Shown here in pieces: positions 1 through 6,616 of a DNA stretch of 12,408 nt. The first letter of the stretch is position 1; every line of letters begins with the position of its first letter. Source of the DNA: an uncultured Candidatus Nemicrothrix sp. (GTDB lineage Bacteria; Actinomycetota; Acidimicrobiia; Acidimicrobiales; UBA8592); NCBI GenBank assembly GCA_913046155.1, contig CAJWRY010000034.1, positions 1 through 12,408 of the forward strand, given 5' to 3'. The notes under the pieces were generated by a model. The model saw only the letters and a list, made by a program, of their open reading frames with translations, was not told the origin of the DNA and made no database searches. The translations under genes and the position numbers were made by a program.

Positions 1-2
1 TA

Positions 3-128
3 GCAGCGGTCATCTCGGTCCGATTTATGGTTGAGTGGCTTGAACAAAGAAGCTTTACAATATTTGGTTACTACAGATTATTTATCGGCTTCTCAGCCAT
101 AATTTTGATTTCCATCGGGTACTTTTAG
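3..128 (+). CDS. uppP: Undecaprenyl-diphosphatase C-terminus (partial at left edge)
   Basis: Only the last 41 codons are present; the open frame enters from the left edge and stops at TAG 126-128. UppP (BacA family) is a membrane phosphatase that recycles undecaprenyl diphosphate to the lipid carrier used in peptidoglycan synthesis. The visible tail has the layout of the UppP C-terminus: an amphipathic segment, then an aromatic Ser-Phe-x-x-Phe-x-x-Tyr-Arg patch (SFTIFGYYR), then a final hydrophobic helix ending at the terminus. The catalytic motifs lie upstream of the window and cannot be checked. The stop overlaps the stop of the convergent fmdB-like gene by four bases. The call rests on the tail pattern alone, so another polytopic membrane protein is possible. 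Confidence 0.62.
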   Translation, partial: AAVISVRFMVEWLEQRSFTIFGYYRLFIGFSAIILISIGYF

Positions 129-448
129 TCTGCGCTAGAAGAGCCTTTTGAAGCGCTTGAGCTTGAGTCTTTAGCTTTTGAGTCTGAACCCGAAGAATCG
201 GAACTAGTAGATTTGGGCTCGGATGATGACGATGATGACGATGATGACGATGATGACGATGATTTCGACCGACTATCATTTTTGTAAAACCCAGAGCCCT
301 TGAATGAGATTCCAGGCGCAGAAAATATCTTTTTAACTTCTCCAGCACAATTCCCTTCAGGGCATTTTGAGAGTGGATCCTCCGAGAATGATTGAAAAAC
401 TTCAAAAACATTTCCGCATGCATCACATCGGTAGTCGTATGTTGGCAT
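125..448 (-). CDS. FmdB-family zinc-ribbon protein with polyserine tail (Ruc-like)
   Basis: 107 aa. The N-terminus MPTYDYRC is the classic FmdB start. A four-cysteine zinc ribbon is visible at C8-x2-C11 and C29-x4-C34, followed by the family segment FKGSGFY (residues 49-55). The rest is a low-complexity tail with 14 consecutive serines (63-76) and then Ser/Lys/Asp-rich sequence, predicted disordered. The family is often annotated as a 'regulatory protein'. The mycobacterial relative Rv0991c (Ruc) was described as a redox-regulated chaperone with a zinc-binding cysteine cluster and a disordered tail, so a chaperone role is an inference here. An in-frame TTG two codons upstream exists, but ATG at 448 is preferred because of the family N-terminus and a GGAG seven bases upstream. 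It lies 69 nt downstream of plsY and may be co-transcribed. Confidence 0.88.
   Translation of the reverse strand: MPTYDYRCDACGNVFEVFQSFSEDPLSKCPEGNCAGEVKKIFSAPGISFKGSGFYKNDSRSKSSSSSSSSSSSSSSEPKSTSSDSSGSDSKAKDSSSSASKGSSSAD
222..263. repeat. 9-bp minisatellite coding for polyserine
   Basis: The plus strand carries four perfect tandem copies of GATGATGAC (222-257) followed by a partial copy (258-263). On the minus strand it is read in frame as TCA/TCG serine codons in the tail of the FmdB-like protein. The unit is a multiple of three, so copy-number changes alter tail length without shifting the frame. Confidence 0.93.
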
Positions 449-455
449 CCTCAAT

Positions 456-459
456 CTCC
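456..459 (-). promoter_or_regulatory. Shine-Dalgarno site of the fmdB-like gene
   Basis: GGAG on the minus strand lies seven bases before ATG 448. It decides the start in favour of this ATG over the in-frame TTG at 454. It is one of few clear ribosome binding sites in the window. Confidence 0.6.
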
Positions 460-517
460 ATCAATATAAGCAAAATTGCAATGGTTTCTCAAAAGGAAAC
501 TCTACAGGAAGATTCAA

Positions 518-1099
518 CTAATCAATTGCTTGTTCGTCACCACTAATTAAACGTTGAATATTCTTGCTATGTCTTGACAAGACAATTAGAGAGGCTCCTA
601 ACGAAACGAAAAACTCTCTCAAAGATCCAGACGAGCTAATCAAAACTCCAATTGGGAAGATCCCTATTAATACAAGTGACCCTATAGACGCTTTACGAAA
701 CAATTTCATAATAGGAAACCAAATCACAACAGCGATGATTGCAACCAGTGGGTATAAAGCGATCCCGACACCACCAATCGTCGCTACACCCTTGCCACCA
801 GAAAACCTTCTGGTAACTGGGAATATATGGCCGAGCATGGCAGCAACACCCGCCAGCAAACCAAAAAATCTTCCATCAATGAAATAGCACACCAACGCTG
901 GGATAAAGCCTTTCATCAAATCTCCCGCTAAGACGAGAATTCCTGCTTTCGCTCCAGCAACTCTGTACACGTTTGAAGCCCCAGGATTGCCAGACCCCTC
1001 CTCAGTGGGATCATGTCCTAACAAACCGGCAACTAATTGTGCAGTAGGAAAGATCCCAAAGGCATAGCTCACAGGAATTAAGAAATACCACCAAGTCAC
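518..1099 (-). CDS. plsY: Acyl-phosphate:glycerol-3-phosphate acyltransferase PlsY
   Basis: Integral membrane enzyme that acylates glycerol-3-phosphate with acyl-phosphate, the first committed step of phospholipid synthesis. All three PlsY signature loops are present (numbered from the GTG start, 193 aa): SGNPGASN at 36-43, SGGKGVAT at about 100-107, and HSKNIQRL at 177-184 near the C-terminus. Several hydrophobic helices separate them. A longer frame begins at ATG 1153, adding 18 polar residues. GTG 1099 is preferred because PlsY proteins normally begin directly with the first membrane helix (here TWWYFLIPVSYAF) and because a TATCAT box sits six bases before the GTG. It is divergent from moeA/glp and upstream of the fmdB-like gene on the same strand. 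Confidence 0.93.
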   Translation of the reverse strand: MTWWYFLIPVSYAFGIFPTAQLVAGLLGHDPTEEGSGNPGASNVYRVAGAKAGILVLAGDLMKGFIPALVCYFIDGRFFGLLAGVAAMLGHIFPVTRRFSGGKGVATIGGVGIALYPLVAIIAVVIWFPIMKLFRKASIGSLVLIGIFPIGVLISSSGSLREFFVSLGASLIVLSRHSKNIQRLISGDEQAID

Positions 1100-1105
1100 T
1101 TCATC

Positions 1106-1111
1106 ATGATA
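1106..1111 (-). promoter_or_regulatory. Putative -10 box of plsY (TATCAT)
   Basis: TATCAT on the minus strand ends six bases before GTG 1099, which would place the transcript start at or next to the start codon (leaderless type). No convincing -35 is visible. It matches the same arrangement at other genes here. Confidence 0.35.
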
Positions 1112-1157
1112 GTCCCTCGTTGAGTAAAGCAAGTGTCCGTCAAGTCCCAACATTTGT

Positions 1158-1163
1158 TAGCAT
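1158..1163 (+). promoter_or_regulatory. Putative -10 box of the moeA/glp cluster (TAGCAT)
   Basis: TAGCAT ends six bases before ATG 1170. There is no Shine-Dalgarno sequence, so a leaderless transcript is likely. It lies in the divergent plsY/moeA spacer (70 bp if plsY starts at 1099). No clear -35. Confidence 0.4.
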
Positions 1164-1169
1164 GAATCC

Positions 1170-2381
1170 ATGATTCCGTTAGAGGACGCCCAAAGCCATG
1201 TTATGGAAAGCATAAAAACGCTCGAAAGTGAGAACGTGCATCTCCTGCAAGGAAGAAACAGAGTCATAACTGAACCCATAATGTCCAACGAAAGCATTCC
1301 CCCCTTTGATAATACTGCTGTAGACGGTTACGCAGTAAAAGCCATCGACACCAAAGGGGTCACTGAAGAAACGCCTACCTCTCTCACAGTGCTTGAGACG
1401 ATAGCCGCAGGGAAACCACCCACCTTCACTATTCAGCCAGGAGAGTGCTCAAAGATTATGACAGGTGCGCCCATCCCTGATGGTGCTGACGCAGTAGTCA
1501 TGGTTGAAAGGACCGAACAACAGGAAAATGAATCGGTCGTAATAATAAAAGAAGAAGTTTCCGAAGGGCAGCATATAAGACGAAGTGGCGAAGATCTAGA
1601 ACCCGGGGATTTAGTGATACCTCAAGGTACCTTACTCAACGCAGGTCATCTGGGCCTTCTTGCGAGTTTGGGAATCTACGAAATTGCAACTGTACGAACT
1701 CCAACAGTAGGCATCTTCTCAACTGGTGATGAGCTCATTGAGGGCTCCCAACCACTAAAGCCAGGGCAAATAAGGGACTCAAACAGATTTTCACTCTTAG
1801 CACTTCTTGAAAGAGATGGATTTCAAACAATTGATTTCGGTTTGATACCAGATAGTGAAGCGGCAATCGAAGAAACAATAAAGAAGGCAGAAGATACTTG
1901 CGACGCTCTGGTCACAACCGGAGGTGTCAGTATGGGAGACTTTGATTACGTAAAGATTGTATTGAATAGACTTGGCGAAATGAGATGGATGCAAGTCGCA
2001 ATCAAGCCTGCAAAACCTTTAGCTTATGGCATAGTAAATGAACTTCCGGTTTTTGGCTTGCCAGGTAACCCTGTATCTTCAATGGTCTCCTATGAGCTGT
2101 TTGCTCGACCGGCCTTAAGAAAAATGTCAGGTAATAAAAACCCGTATCGGACTATCTTCGAAGGAAAAGCTACTCAAGATTTCTTAAGAAAACCAGATGG
2201 AAAGACACATTTCTTCAGAGTGTCAGCAGATGTAGGAGAGGGGACGCCCAAGCTCCAATCCGCAGGACACCAGGGCTCACACCAGTTAACAGGGATGGCT
2301 GGGGCAAACGCCCTCGCAATACTGCCAGATGGAAATGGGGTTACTCAAGACGCAACACTGGAATTTCTTTTCCTAGATTGA
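1170..2381 (+). CDS. moeA: Molybdopterin molybdotransferase MoeA / gephyrin-like Glp
   Basis: 403 aa, full length for MoeA, which inserts molybdate into adenylylated molybdopterin in the last step of molybdenum-cofactor synthesis. Visible family blocks: PPFDNTAVDGYAV (residues 44-56), TGAPIPDGAD (98-107), the MoCF-domain block VTTGGVSMGDFDY (248-260), and LPGNPVSS (297-304). The order MoeA N-terminal domains, MoCF domain, C-terminal beta-barrel fits the family. In Actinobacteria one MoeA paralogue (Glp) works with the membrane receptor GlpR and with FtsZ in cell division. A GlpR-like gene lies about 1.6 kb downstream in this cluster, so this copy may be Glp, a cofactor enzyme, or both. Sequence alone does not separate these. 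It is followed after 24 nt by moaA. Confidence 0.93.
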   Translation: MIPLEDAQSHVMESIKTLESENVHLLQGRNRVITEPIMSNESIPPFDNTAVDGYAVKAIDTKGVTEETPTSLTVLETIAAGKPPTFTIQPGECSKIMTGAPIPDGADAVVMVERTEQQENESVVIIKEEVSEGQHIRRSGEDLEPGDLVIPQGTLLNAGHLGLLASLGIYEIATVRTPTVGIFSTGDELIEGSQPLKPGQIRDSNRFSLLALLERDGFQTIDFGLIPDSEAAIEETIKKAEDTCDALVTTGGVSMGDFDYVKIVLNRLGEMRWMQVAIKPAKPLAYGIVNELPVFGLPGNPVSSMVSYELFARPALRKMSGNKNPYRTIFEGKATQDFLRKPDGKTHFFRVSADVGEGTPKLQSAGHQGSHQLTGMAGANALAILPDGNGVTQDATLEFLFLD

Positions 2382-2391
2382 TCTCTCCCGC

Positions 2392-2397
2392 TAACAT
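2392..2397 (+). promoter_or_regulatory. Putative -10 box of moaA (TAACAT)
   Basis: TAACAT within CCCGCTAACAT ends eight bases before ATG 2406, in the 24-nt moeA-moaA gap, and no Shine-Dalgarno sequence is present. The same CCCGCTAAC string recurs before dapD. This suggests moaA can also be transcribed on its own. Confidence 0.3.
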
Positions 2398-2405
2398 AGC
2401 AATAT

Positions 2406-3389
2406 ATGACTTCAAAGCTCATTGATACGTATAACAGGATCCATAAAGATCTGAGAATCTCAATAACTGATAGATGCAATTTCCGCTGCACCTATTGCAT
2501 GCCCGAAGAAGGTCTGGATTGGACTCCTAGAGAAGATCTTCTGACCTTTGAGGAAATTGAACGGCTCGCATCACTTCTTGTCAAGCGCTTTGGGGTAGAG
2601 AGCATCCGTCTGACAGGAGGGGAGCCGACAGTGCGGGCAAACCTTGCGGACCTTATTAGTCGATTAAGTCAATTGCCCGTTGACCTGTCAATGACCACAA
2701 ACGGGGTAACTCTTCCGCTGATGGCTGAAAAGCTAAAAGCTGCAGGCTTGAATAGAATCAATATCTCGCTGGACTCTCTCCATCGTGACCGATTCAACGA
2801 CCTCACAAGGCGTGACAACCTTGAACAAGTTCTTGAAGGGATAGACGCCGCCAGAGTTGCCGGCTTTGACCCTGTGAAAATCAACATGGTTGTGATGAAA
2901 GGGATCAACGACGACGAAATACTTGACTTTGTTGAGTTTGGAAGAGAAAAAAGAGTCACGGTTCGCTTCATAGAGTTCATGCCCTTAGACGCTGATGAGG
3001 AGTGGAGCAACGACCGTGTTATGTCACTGACTGAAATTTTAAAACTCATATCCTCACATCATGAAATTGTCCCACTGCAGCGTGGTAACGCCCCCGCAGC
3101 AAGATGGAAGTACGCAGATGGCGCAGGTGAAATCGGTGTTATCGCTACAGTTACCGAAGCTTTCTGCGATTCCTGCGACCGGATAAGACTAACTGCTGAT
3201 GGAAAATTTCGAAACTGCCTTTTTGCTTTGAAAGACTATGACATGCGAAACCTTTTACGCAATGGCGCCACGGACGATGACATCGCAAACCTGTTTGTTT
3301 CAGGCGTGCAAGAAAAGTGGGCAGGCCACCAAATAGGAAAATCGGTTTTTATACGCCCAAGCAAATCTATGTCTCAGATTGGCGGCTAA
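2406..3389 (+). CDS. moaA: GTP 3',8-cyclase MoaA (radical SAM)
   Basis: 327 aa radical SAM enzyme that converts GTP to 3',8-cyclo-7,8-dihydro-GTP, the first step of molybdenum-cofactor synthesis. The SAM-cluster motif is C24-x3-C28-x2-C31 (CNFRCTYC), followed by LTGGEPT at 69-75. The second, substrate-binding Fe-S cluster motif C254-x2-C257-x13-C271 is intact. The C-terminus ends in the conserved Gly-Gly (MSQIGG), which in MoaA reaches into the active site. Nothing is missing, so an active enzyme is expected. Its product is the substrate of MoaC, whose gene begins at the base right after the moaA stop. Confidence 0.97.
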   Translation: MTSKLIDTYNRIHKDLRISITDRCNFRCTYCMPEEGLDWTPREDLLTFEEIERLASLLVKRFGVESIRLTGGEPTVRANLADLISRLSQLPVDLSMTTNGVTLPLMAEKLKAAGLNRINISLDSLHRDRFNDLTRRDNLEQVLEGIDAARVAGFDPVKINMVVMKGINDDEILDFVEFGREKRVTVRFIEFMPLDADEEWSNDRVMSLTEILKLISSHHEIVPLQRGNAPAARWKYADGAGEIGVIATVTEAFCDSCDRIRLTADGKFRNCLFALKDYDMRNLLRNGATDDDIANLFVSGVQEKWAGHQIGKSVFIRPSKSMSQIGG

Positions 3390-3869
3390 GTGATGGGACA
3401 GGAATTCACGCACCTTGACGACACAGGACAAGCACGAATGGTCAATGTCGCCGCTAAAGATCAGACTCTTCGAAATGCAACGGCAAAGGCAAAGGTCTTT
3501 ATGAGCCAAAATACGTTAGCCAAACTCAACGAAGGAGAGATGCCCAAAGGAGACGTCTTTGCCGCAGCCCGGATAGCAGGTATTCAAGCATCAAAGAGAA
3601 CATCGGAGCTCATACCACTATGCCACCCTCTTGCAATCAACGCAGTTTCGGTGGATTTAGAGGTTCATGAGGACCATGTTGCTATTGAGGCAATAGTTTC
3701 TATTGAGGGTAAAACAGGTGTGGAGATGGAAGCTCTAACAGCATGTTCCGTTGCTGCACTAACAATTTATGACATGTGCAAAAGCATTGATAAGGAGATG
3801 GTTATCTCCGATATATCCCTATGGGAAAAAACTGGCGGGAAATCAGGTCCTTACAAACGAAAAGAGTAA
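3390..3869 (+). CDS. moaC: Cyclic pyranopterin monophosphate synthase MoaC
   Basis: 159 aa from GTG 3390 (ATG 3393 is the alternative start, one codon shorter). MoaC rearranges the MoaA product to cyclic pyranopterin monophosphate. Family blocks: the N-terminal FTHLDDTGQARMVNV, KGDVFAAARIAGIQASKRT from K53, LIPLCHPL ending about residue 81, EMEALTACSVAALTIYDMCK ending at the conserved Lys131, and the C-terminal GGKSGPYKR. The conserved lysines K53 and K131 and the C78-H79 pair are all present. The first codon touches the moaA stop, so translation is probably coupled. No moaB/mog, moaD or moaE gene lies in the window. Confidence 0.96.
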   Translation: MMGQEFTHLDDTGQARMVNVAAKDQTLRNATAKAKVFMSQNTLAKLNEGEMPKGDVFAAARIAGIQASKRTSELIPLCHPLAINAVSVDLEVHEDHVAIEAIVSIEGKTGVEMEALTACSVAALTIYDMCKSIDKEMVISDISLWEKTGGKSGPYKRKE

Positions 3870-3883
3870 AGCTTCGCGAAGCT
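3870..3883. repeat. 14-bp perfect palindrome after moaC
   Basis: AGCTTCGCGAAGCT starts at the base right after the moaC stop and reads the same on both strands. It could form a short hairpin (5-bp stem, 4-base loop) or be a protein site. No T-run follows, so it is not a standard intrinsic terminator. Confidence 0.5.
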
Positions 3884-3926
3884 GAAAGAAATTACTTATT
3901 CACTAAATTCCCTGCGTATCCACCAT

Positions 3927-3956
3927 TTAACAAGGAATTAGTGCAAAAATTTTAAC
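3927..3956 (+). promoter_or_regulatory. Possible promoter of the GlpR-like gene
   Basis: TTAACA (3927-3932) and TTTAAC (3951-3956) are separated by 18 bases in the 115-nt moaC-glpR gap, a sigma70-like pair with imperfect boxes. A purine-rich GGTGGAG directly before ATG 3985 can serve as ribosome binding site. The match is weak. Confidence 0.25.
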
Positions 3957-3984
3957 AGTACAGCTAAAAGAGTTTGGTGGAGAA

Positions 3985-4491
3985 ATGCTGTTAATTGCGT
4001 TAGCTATTTTATGGGTAGGTGCCGGTGTTTATTGGCTACGAAACCGTATAACCGCACCTTCACTTGCTCTTAGTAATACAACAAGTCGGTTTCGCATGAG
4101 AAGAAGTGCTAGAGCCGTCGTAGTCCCACTACATAACTCTCAACAATTTCTGGGAGCAGGGCTACAACCAGGACATTCGTTAGTCGAGCCACCACTTGAC
4201 TCAAGACAAAAGGGGATGAATCCCATGGAACTTACAAGTGAACAAGCACGTATCCGTCGCAGAAAAGTATTACTTGCGCTGGGGGGAGCTGTTGTCTTCA
4301 CACTATTTCTAGCAATAGTTGCCGGAGGTGGATTCATAGCGCTTCATTTCTTTACGGACGCCTTACTTTTCCTATACGTATGGGCCCTGGTCCAATACCA
4401 GCGTGAAATCGAGCAATCACGAAAAGCAATACTTCAAACGAATTCTTCTGGAGCATTGGATTTCGCAGCTACAGGAACTGACAGCATCTAA
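3985..4491 (+). CDS. glpR: GlpR/SepX-like membrane protein (probable Glp receptor)
   Basis: 168 aa. The layout is an N-terminal membrane helix (about residues 1-17), a polar Arg/Ser-rich linker (about 18-90), a basic patch RRRK at 91-94, then two closely spaced helices (about 95-116 and 119-136) and a short charged tail. The block from RRRKVLL through LHFFTDALLFLYVWAL matches my recollection of the actinobacterial GlpR/SepX family, which binds the gephyrin-like MoeA paralogue Glp at the division septum and poles. Position in a moeA-containing cluster supports this, as actinobacterial glp and glpR/sepX genes are commonly close neighbours. The linker is probably cytoplasmic and would be the Glp-contacting part. 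ATG 3985 has a GGTGG/GGAG upstream. The assignment rests on topology, motif and context, without an alignment. Confidence 0.72.
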   Translation: MLLIALAILWVGAGVYWLRNRITAPSLALSNTTSRFRMRRSARAVVVPLHNSQQFLGAGLQPGHSLVEPPLDSRQKGMNPMELTSEQARIRRRKVLLALGGAVVFTLFLAIVAGGGFIALHFFTDALLFLYVWALVQYQREIEQSRKAILQTNSSGALDFAATGTDSI

Positions 4492-4532
4492 GCGCAACAG
4501 TACCCTCTGCTCGGTAACCTGAAAGGAACATT

Positions 4533-4607
<75 letters not shown>

Positions 4608-4648
4608 ACAACTCCCAAAAGTTGAGTTTGCGTCCCCAATCACAGGAC

Positions 4649-4654
4649 TATGCT
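4649..4654 (+). promoter_or_regulatory. Putative -10 box of acetoacetyl-CoA synthetase (TATGCT)
   Basis: TATGCT ends six bases before GTG 4661, the same geometry as at moeA, dapD and rsgA. It supports GTG 4661 as a leaderless start rather than the in-frame TTG at 4622. Confidence 0.4.
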
Positions 4655-4660
4655 AGAAAC

Positions 4661-6616
4661 GTGACACAACTATGGGAACCTTCAAAACAAAGAATTGACG
4701 AAACTCGCATAATGGATTTCGCCAAGTCTGCTGAAACCCAATTCAATCTTAAACTTCCAAACTACGATGCCATACATGACTGGAGCATAAACTCAACCGA
4801 AGATTTCTGGAGTCACGCATATAACTATCTTGGTGTTATAGGAAACCTTGGAAGTGAAACTTTGACAAGTGGGAACGAATTCAAAGATAGCTCATTCTTC
4901 CCCGATTCAACGATCAACATAGCCCAAAACCTGCTAAAGCGAAATGATCACAGCGAAGCAATAATATGGAAAAACGAGATTGGGCAAAAAGAGGAAATAA
5001 CTTGGTCCCAACTCACTTCACAAGTCGCTTCCTTACAAAAGGGATTTAAAGAACTCGGAATAAAGAGTGGTGATTGCGTTGCCGCTTGGCTTCCAAATCG
5101 ACCTGAAGCTATTGCAATCATGATTGCAGCAGCAAGTTTAGGAGCGGTCTTTACATCTACATCCCCTGACTTCGGTGCACGAGGCTTACTTGACCGCTTC
5201 ACACAGGTAAAACCCAAGTTGCTTTTCGTTACGGACGGGTACTTTTATGCAGGGAAATGGTTTTCATTAATAGATAAGATTGACGAAGTTGAGCTTGGTC
5301 TCCCCTCAGTTGAGCAGACCGTTATCGTGCCGTACCCAAGAGAAGAACTGAAAGAAGCCAAATCACCTTCCATTGGCGGACGGGAAAACTGGGACACTTT
5401 TCTCCAAAAATATAGCGCCACAAAGGTTGACTTTCCTGCCTACAATTTTAATCATCCTTGGTACGTGCTCTACTCCTCAGGAACAACTGGAAAACCCAAA
5501 TGCATAGTGCATAAGTCAGGGGGAGTTCTCCTCAAACACCTTGCCGAACACGCATTTCAGTGTGACATTCAGAAAGGAGATCGAGTCTTCTACTACACGA
5601 CAACAGGATGGATGATGTGGAATTGGTTAGTATCCGCGCTTGGGTCTGCAGCAACAGTTGTGCTCTTTGATGGATCCCCATTCCATCCTCAACCATCTGC
5701 TCTATTTGATATGGCTGATGAGTTGGAAGTGACCCTCCTCGGGGTCTCCGCAAAATACATTGATGCCTGCGCCAAGGAAGGGCTGAAGCCGATAAAAACC
5801 CACAAACTATCAGCACTGAAAACAATTTGTTCAACTGGCTCTACCCTAATTCCTGAAAGTTTTGAGTACGTTTACCAGAACATCAAAAAAGATGTCCACC
5901 TTCAATCGATGTCTGGTGGTACAGATTTGTGTGGATGTCTGGTGGCTGGAGATCCCACGGGCCCAGTCAATAAAGGCGAAATACAGAAAGCTGCTTTAGG
6001 AATGAAAATAGAGATCCTCAATGAACACGGGGACCGAGCAAGTAAGGGAGAGCAAGGAGAGCTAGTTTGTGCAAGTGCATTTCCATCCATGCCAGTCTGT
6101 TTCCTTAACGACCCTGATGATGAAAAATATCGAAAAGCATACTTCAACAAGTTTGAGGGGAAATGGCATCAAGGAGACTTTGCTGAATGGACGTCATCAA
6201 ATGGAATTATTATTCACGGCCGTTCAGACGCAACCTTAAACCCCGGAGGTGTCAGAATAGGGACTGCAGAAATATACGCTGTTGTCGATACTTTGAAACA
6301 GATCAACGAAAGCGCAGTTGTGAGTCAAAACTGGAATGGCGATAACAGGGTAGTGCTATTTGTCGTCTTGTCGGATGGCTACAAATTGGATGACAAACTA
6401 CGTAACCAGATTAAACAGGAACTCCGCCTGCAGGCTTCACCTCGACATGTCCCAACGGTAATTAAAGCTGTCCCAGAGCTGCCAAAGACACGCAGCGGAA
6501 AACTTTCGGAACTAGCGATCAAAGCCATTGTGGAAGGAAAGCACGTGCAGAACACAGAAGCATTAGAGAACCCTGAAGCATTAGAATACTTTAGACAATT
6601 GGAAGGACTTCAATGA
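4661..6616 (+). CDS. Acetoacetyl-CoA synthetase (acetoacetate--CoA ligase)
   Basis: 651 aa from GTG 4661. ATP-dependent enzyme of the ANL superfamily that activates acetoacetate to acetoacetyl-CoA through an acyl-adenylate. Landmarks: LWEPS near the N-terminus as in AACS proteins, the phosphate-binding loop YSSGTTGKPK (271-280), SGGTDLCG (418-425), GDF at 505-507, the hinge region GRSDATLNPGGVR (from about 520), and the adenylation-step lysine K614 in TRSGK. Length matches the AACS family. The open frame extends to TTG 4622 only 15 nt after the tRNA. GTG 4661 is preferred because the N-terminus then matches the family and a TATGCT box precedes it. The stop overlaps the next start (ATGA), so the two proteins are probably made together. 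A short 18-nt tandem duplication near the 3' end repeats EALENP/EALEYF. Confidence 0.92.
   Translation: MTQLWEPSKQRIDETRIMDFAKSAETQFNLKLPNYDAIHDWSINSTEDFWSHAYNYLGVIGNLGSETLTSGNEFKDSSFFPDSTINIAQNLLKRNDHSEAIIWKNEIGQKEEITWSQLTSQVASLQKGFKELGIKSGDCVAAWLPNRPEAIAIMIAAASLGAVFTSTSPDFGARGLLDRFTQVKPKLLFVTDGYFYAGKWFSLIDKIDEVELGLPSVEQTVIVPYPREELKEAKSPSIGGRENWDTFLQKYSATKVDFPAYNFNHPWYVLYSSGTTGKPKCIVHKSGGVLLKHLAEHAFQCDIQKGDRVFYYTTTGWMMWNWLVSALGSAATVVLFDGSPFHPQPSALFDMADELEVTLLGVSAKYIDACAKEGLKPIKTHKLSALKTICSTGSTLIPESFEYVYQNIKKDVHLQSMSGGTDLCGCLVAGDPTGPVNKGEIQKAALGMKIEILNEHGDRASKGEQGELVCASAFPSMPVCFLNDPDDEKYRKAYFNKFEGKWHQGDFAEWTSSNGIIIHGRSDATLNPGGVRIGTAEIYAVVDTLKQINESAVVSQNWNGDNRVVLFVVLSDGYKLDDKLRNQIKQELRLQASPRHVPTVIKAVPELPKTRSGKLSELAIKAIVEGKHVQNTEALENPEALEYFRQLEGLQ

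Noticed and set aside
222..263. Tandem repeats considered as a CRISPR array or His-rich minus-strand protein (82-426)
   Set aside because: Units are 9 bp without spacers, and the His-rich reading is the alternative frame of the serine tract in a clear FmdB-family gene.
484..500. Inverted repeat GTTTC/GAAAC between plsY and the fmdB-like gene
   Set aside because: Five-base stem of A/T-rich sequence with a seven-base loop; too weak for a terminator and compatible with read-through from plsY.
564..887. 107-codon open frame on the plus strand inside plsY
   Set aside because: Antisense to the conserved PlsY motifs with no recognisable domain; the plsY reading explains the stretch.
4609..4624. 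Small inverted repeat CAACT/AGTTG right after tRNA-Ala, considered as a terminator
   Set aside because: The stem is only five base pairs and no T-run follows. It does lie over the TTG 4622 codon, a mild argument against that start.
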